Below are positions 60,474 to 64,000 of a stretch of DNA of 64,000 nucleotides, piece by piece. The position numbers and the translations under genes are program-made. The first letter of the stretch is position 1. The number at the start of each line of letters is the position of its first letter. This DNA is from Oceanitalea sp047302425 (GTDB taxonomy: Bacteria; Actinomycetota; Actinomycetes; Actinomycetales; Actinomycetaceae), in contig NZ_CP154855.1 in the NCBI RefSeq assembly GCF_047302425.1, forward strand, positions 1,550,001 through 1,614,000. The letters are read 5' to 3'. A model generated the notes under the pieces. It did not search any database, had not been told where the DNA came from, and saw only the letters and a list, made by a program, of their open reading frames with translations.

Positions 60474-62480
60474 ATGTCGAAGCAGTCCTGGCCCATCCCC
60501 GAGACGATCGCGTACGGGGGTGACTACAACCCGGAGCAGTGGCCGCGGGAGGTCTGGGACGAGGACGTCGTCCTCATGCGTGAGGCCGGCGTCAACTTCG
60601 TCAGTGTCGGCATCTTCTCCTGGGCCATGCTCGAGCCGGAGGAGGGCGTCTACGACTTCGCCTGGCTCGACGAGCTGCTCGACCTGCTCCACGCCAACGG
60701 CATCGCCGTCGACCTCGGCACCCCCTCCGTCTCCCCGCCGGCCTGGTTCTTCGCCACCTACCCCGACGCCCGCACCGTCAACAAGGACGGCGTCGTCATG
60801 GGCTTCGGCTCGCGCGGGATGGCCTCCCACGCCTCGCCGGAGTACCGGCAAGCCGTCGCCCGGATGGCCGGCGAGCTGGCCCGCCGCTACGGCTCCCACC
60901 CCGCCGTCGTCATGTGGCACGTCCACAACGAGTACGGCGTGCCTGTCGCCGAGGACTTCTCCCCGCGGGCCGTCGCGGCCTGGCAGCGCTGGCTGCAGGA
61001 GCGCTACGGCTCCCTCGAGGCCCTCAACGACGCGTGGGGCACCGCGTTCTGGGGCCAGCGCTACGGCCGCTGGGAGCACGTCGTCGCCCCCGCGACCACG
61101 CCCACCGTCGCCAACCCGGCGATGAAGCTCGACTGGGCCCGGTTCACCGACGACCAGCTGCGCGAGTGCTTCCGCCTCGAGCGGGACGCCATCCGCGCGC
61201 TCGCCCCGCAGCCCATCACGACGAACTTCATGGCCCACCAGTCGTGGAACACCGACCTGTGGAAGTGGGCGCAGGAGGTCGACATCGTCTCCGACGACCA
61301 CTACCTGTGGTCCCCGGACCCCGACGCGCACGTCGGGCTCGCCCTCTCCGCCGACCTCACCCGCTCCGTCGCCCGCGGCCGCCCGTGGATCCTCATGGAG
61401 CACTCGACCTCCGCCGTCAACTGGCAGGGGCGCAACATCGCCAAGCGGCCGGGGGAGATGCACCGCAACGCCCTCACCCACGTGGGCCGCGGCGCCGACG
61501 CGATCATGTTCTTCCAGTGGCGCGCCTCCCGCTCCGGCGCGGAGAAGTTCCACTCCGCGATGCTGCCTCACGCCGGCCCCACGAGCCGCGTCTTCCGCGA
61601 GGTCGCCACGCTCGGCGAGCGCCTCGGGCGGATCGGGGAGCTGCAGGACTCGCGCGTCACCGCGCAGGTCGCGGTCCTCTACGACTGGGAGTCGCTGTGG
61701 GCCCAGGACCTCGAGTGGCGCCCCTCGGACGCGCTGCAGTTCCGCGAGCGCATGCGCGCCTACTACGAGCGGCTGTGGCGTGACGGCGTCCAGGTCGACT
61801 TCGCCCACCCGGGCGACGACCTGTCCGGCTACCGCCTCGTCGTCGCCCCGGCGTCCTACCTCCTCACGGCCGAGCAGGGGGAGAACCTCACCCGCTACGT
61901 CGCCGGCGGCGGCACCCTGCTCGTCTCGTGCTTCGCGGCCGTCGTCGACGAGCACGACGCCGTTCACGCGGGCGGCTTCGGCGCCCCCCTGCGCCAGGCC
62001 CTGGGCCTCACCGTCGAGGAGTTCCTCCCGATGCGCGAGGGCGAGAGCTGCGCCGTCGAGCTCGACGGGCAGACCGTGAGCGCGGACGTGTGGGCCGAGG
62101 ACCTCGCCGTCGACGGCGCCCAGGTCCGTGGCACCTACCGCGGGGGGCCGGCCGACGGCGCCCCCGCCGTCACCCGCCACGAGCACGGCGACGGCGTGGG
62201 CTGGTACGTGAGCACCCGCCTCGACGTCGCGGCACTCGCCCGCGTCCTCGCCGCCGTGTACGACGACGCCGGGATCGCGCCGTCGTCGGCGCCCGAGGGC
62301 GTGGAGCTCATGACCCGCCACGGGAAGGACGCCGACTACCTCGTCGCCGTCAACCACCGTGAGGAGACCGTGCGCGTCCCGGCCGAGGGGACCGAGCTGC
62401 TCACAGGCAGCCCGGTGGCCGGCGTGCTCACCATCCCGGCCGGTGAGGTCGCGGTGGTCCGCCGCGGAGGTGGCCGCTGA
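60474..62480 (+). CDS. GH42 beta-galactosidase
   Basis: 668 residues, no signal peptide. N-terminal barrel GGDYNPEQWPREVWDEDVVLMREAGVNFVSVGIFSWAMLEP; acid/base Glu153 (MWHVHNEYG) and nucleophile Glu309 (WILMEHSTSAVNWQ) are intact; a glutamine-amidotransferase-like trimerisation domain follows, then a small beta domain. It cleaves galactosides, perhaps galacto-oligosaccharides from plant walls, imported by the transporter encoded next. GGAG precedes ATG 60474. Confidence 0.94.
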   Translation: MSKQSWPIPETIAYGGDYNPEQWPREVWDEDVVLMREAGVNFVSVGIFSWAMLEPEEGVYDFAWLDELLDLLHANGIAVDLGTPSVSPPAWFFATYPDARTVNKDGVVMGFGSRGMASHASPEYRQAVARMAGELARRYGSHPAVVMWHVHNEYGVPVAEDFSPRAVAAWQRWLQERYGSLEALNDAWGTAFWGQRYGRWEHVVAPATTPTVANPAMKLDWARFTDDQLRECFRLERDAIRALAPQPITTNFMAHQSWNTDLWKWAQEVDIVSDDHYLWSPDPDAHVGLALSADLTRSVARGRPWILMEHSTSAVNWQGRNIAKRPGEMHRNALTHVGRGADAIMFFQWRASRSGAEKFHSAMLPHAGPTSRVFREVATLGERLGRIGELQDSRVTAQVAVLYDWESLWAQDLEWRPSDALQFRERMRAYYERLWRDGVQVDFAHPGDDLSGYRLVVAPASYLLTAEQGENLTRYVAGGGTLLVSCFAAVVDEHDAVHAGGFGAPLRQALGLTVEEFLPMREGESCAVELDGQTVSADVWAEDLAVDGAQVRGTYRGGPADGAPAVTRHEHGDGVGWYVSTRLDVAALARVLAAVYDDAGIAPSSAPEGVELMTRHGKDADYLVAVNHREETVRVPAEGTELLTGSPVAGVLTIPAGEVAVVRRGGGR

Positions 62481-62577
62481 CGGCGGGGGCGTCAGCACAA
62501 CGCAGGAAACACGCGGTGGCCGCGAGGACGTGGCCACCACCCGGGTGCCGACGGTGCCCCTTCAGAGAGGAAGAACA

Positions 62578-63837
62578 ATGCGCAAGTACCTAGGAGTGGG
62601 CGCCTCGCTCGTCGCGACGGTCGCCCTCGTGGCGGCGTGCAGCGACGACGCGGAGCCCAGCGCCGAGCCCGCCGCCACCCAGGAGAGCACGGGCGGAAGC
62701 GACGCCGCGGGCGCCGAGCTCGTCGTGTGGTCCGACGCGGAGCGGGAGGAGGCCATCCAGCAGGCCGCCGCCGACTTCGAGGCGGACACCGGGGCGACGG
62801 TCACCGTCGTCCAGAAGAACTTCGAGGACCTGCGCGCGGACTTCCTCGCCCAGGTGCCCACCGGCGAGGGCCCCGACATCACCGTCGGTGCGCACGACTG
62901 GCTCGGTGAGTTCGTCGAGTCCGGCGTCGTCGACACCATCGACCTCGGCGAGCGGACCGCCGACTTCGAGGACGTCACCCTCGAGGCCCTCACCTACGAC
63001 GGCCAGCTCTACGCCCTGCCCTACGCGCAGGAGACCGTCGGCCTCATCCAGAACGTCGACCTCGTCGGCGAGGAGACCCCCGAGACCTGGGACGAGCTCG
63101 TCACGATGGCCACCGAGGCCGGTTTCGGCGACCGCCCTGTCGTCTTCTACACCAACGGCACGGAGGGTGACATGTACACCTCCTACGCCTTCCAGACCTC
63201 CTTCGGGGCGCCGGTCTTCGTCCAGGACGAGGAGGGCTCCTACACCAGCGAGGTCGGCCTCGGCGGGGACGCCGGCCTGGCCTTCGCGCAGTGGCTGTAC
63301 GACAACGGCCAGGCGGGCACCGGCTACTTCACCGACACGGTCGACTACGACATCGGCAACGAGCTCTTCGCCACCGCCCAGTCGCCCTTCATCGTCCAGG
63401 GCCCGTGGACCATCCCGGTCTACCAGGACGCCGGCGTGAACGTCGCCGTCGGCCCGGTGCCGTCCGCCGGTGGGGAGACCGCCGCGCCCTTCGTCGGCGT
63501 CCAGGGCTTCTACCTGTCCGCGCAGTCCGACAACGCACTGCTGGCCAACGAGTTCCTCGCGAACTACATGTCCACCGACGAGGCGCAGCAGGCGCTCTAC
63601 GAGGCCGACCCGCGCATCCCGGCGCTGACCTCCGTCGCCGAGGAGGTCGCCAGCGACACGGTCATCGCCGGCTTCCTCGAGTCGGCCCAGAACGGTGTGC
63701 CGATGCCCAACATCCCCGAGATGGGCGCCGTGTGGGAGTTCTGGAACCCCGTGCAGATCGCGCTGATCAAGGGTGAGAACCCGCAGGACGTCTGGCCGAC
63801 CATGGTCAGCAACATCGAGTCCGCGATCGCCGACTGA
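62578..63837 (+). CDS. Solute-binding lipoprotein of sugar module 2
   Basis: 419 residues. Lipoprotein signal VATVALVAAC (Cys21), then a family 1 solute-binding fold. It is a paralogue of the module 1 protein: VQKNFEDLRADFLAQVPTGE and PDITVGAHDWLGE are nearly identical in both, while the sugar-facing middle (about 195-270) differs. AGAGAGGAAG is the ribosome site for ATG 62578. The neighbour GH42 suggests a beta-galactoside ligand. Confidence 0.9.
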   Translation: MRKYLGVGASLVATVALVAACSDDAEPSAEPAATQESTGGSDAAGAELVVWSDAEREEAIQQAAADFEADTGATVTVVQKNFEDLRADFLAQVPTGEGPDITVGAHDWLGEFVESGVVDTIDLGERTADFEDVTLEALTYDGQLYALPYAQETVGLIQNVDLVGEETPETWDELVTMATEAGFGDRPVVFYTNGTEGDMYTSYAFQTSFGAPVFVQDEEGSYTSEVGLGGDAGLAFAQWLYDNGQAGTGYFTDTVDYDIGNELFATAQSPFIVQGPWTIPVYQDAGVNVAVGPVPSAGGETAAPFVGVQGFYLSAQSDNALLANEFLANYMSTDEAQQALYEADPRIPALTSVAEEVASDTVIAGFLESAQNGVPMPNIPEMGAVWEFWNPVQIALIKGENPQDVWPTMVSNIESAIAD

Positions 63838-63846
63838 CCCCGTCCG

Positions 63847-63877
63847 CCGGGTCGGGGCGCGCCGCGCCCCGACCCGG
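63847..63877 (+). other. Intercistronic hairpin between SBP and MalF genes (module 2)
   Basis: CCGGGTCGGGGCGC (63847-63860) and its inverse at 63864-63877 form a perfect 14-bp stem with a 3-nt loop, 9 nt after the SBP stop. Same position and stem length as in module 1, different sequence. Confidence 0.75.
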
Positions 63878-63901
63878 CAGGACAGACCCGAAGGAGTCGA
63901 G

Positions 63902-64000
63902 ATGTCCGTCGGTCAGGAGGGCGTGACGCGCCCGCCCGCGCCCGCCGAGGTCCACGCCCGCAGCTGGCGAGGCCCGGGCTGGGGCTTCCTGCTCAAGCTC
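63902..64000 (+). CDS. Sugar ABC permease, MalF-like (partial, runs off the window)
   Basis: 33 codons are visible. AAGGAG at 63891-63896 precedes ATG 63902. The end VHARSWRGPGWGFLLKL resembles VRSTPHARTYTPGFFVKVAL of the module 1 MalF, and gene order is the same. The rest lies outside the window. Confidence 0.7.
   Translation, partial: MSVGQEGVTRPPAPAEVHARSWRGPGWGFLLKL

Overview
The window reads as ordinary chromosome from a high-GC Gram-positive actinobacterium, most likely of the order Micrococcales. Support comes from the very high GC content, frequent GTG starts, the actinobacterial families DUF3145 and DUF3052, a one-polypeptide AceE, a fabD-fabH-acpP-fabF cluster beside a PucR-type regulator, and many genes that begin 6-7 nt after a TANNNT -10 box (leaderless transcripts). 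No genus can be named from the sequence alone. There is no transposase, integrase, phage gene, CRISPR array or rRNA operon.

Layout. 0-7.4 kb: end of an unknown gene, an FHA membrane protein, two tandem small membrane paralogues, a leucine-rich leader peptide and leuA, an MFS transporter, recO and uppS. 7.4-11 kb: a zinc uptake operon (znuA-znuC-znuB-zur plus a DedA-like gene) behind tandem Zur boxes. 11-17 kb: glyS, a YibE/F-type membrane protein, dusB and a drug-type ABC exporter. 17-25.4 kb: sugar module 1, with a GH13 alpha-glucosidase, a LacI regulator, an ABC importer (SBP, MalF, MalG) and a GH13-like protein that has lost its catalytic residues. 25.4-35.6 kb: PPOX protein, dgt, a GAF-ANTAR and GAF-PP2C signalling pair, dnaG, EEP nuclease, nucleotidyltransferase, SUKH protein, a pair of 104-nt palindromic elements, tRNA-Met and a small conserved gene. 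35.6-44.3 kb: two tRNA-Asn, a cell-wall-anchored GH10 xylanase, an FAD dehydrogenase, def, a cysteine-containing leader peptide followed by a TcyP-like cystine transporter, and a DUF3145 gene. 44.4-56 kb: lipB-lipA, the FAS II cluster with its regulator, a TPR-like gene, an alcohol dehydrogenase and aceE. 56-64 kb: DUF3052 with AhpE-like peroxiredoxin, two VOC proteins, tRNA-Val, a WYL regulator, and sugar module 2 (LacI, GH42 beta-galactosidase, a second SBP and the start of a second MalF), cut by the window end.

How it fits together. Carbohydrate use dominates the accessory content: secreted xylanase, imported oligosaccharides, intracellular alpha-glucosidase and beta-galactosidase, each module under its own LacI repressor with visible operators. 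Acetyl-CoA supply (aceE), lipoylation (lipA/lipB) and fatty acid synthesis lie together. Most notable are regulatory elements outside the long ORFs: two amino-acid-rich leader peptides (Leu before leuA, Cys before the cystine transporter), tandem Zur boxes over a leaderless promoter, paired 104-nt palindromes with conserved structure, and two families of intergenic hairpins that reuse the same words at several gene ends.
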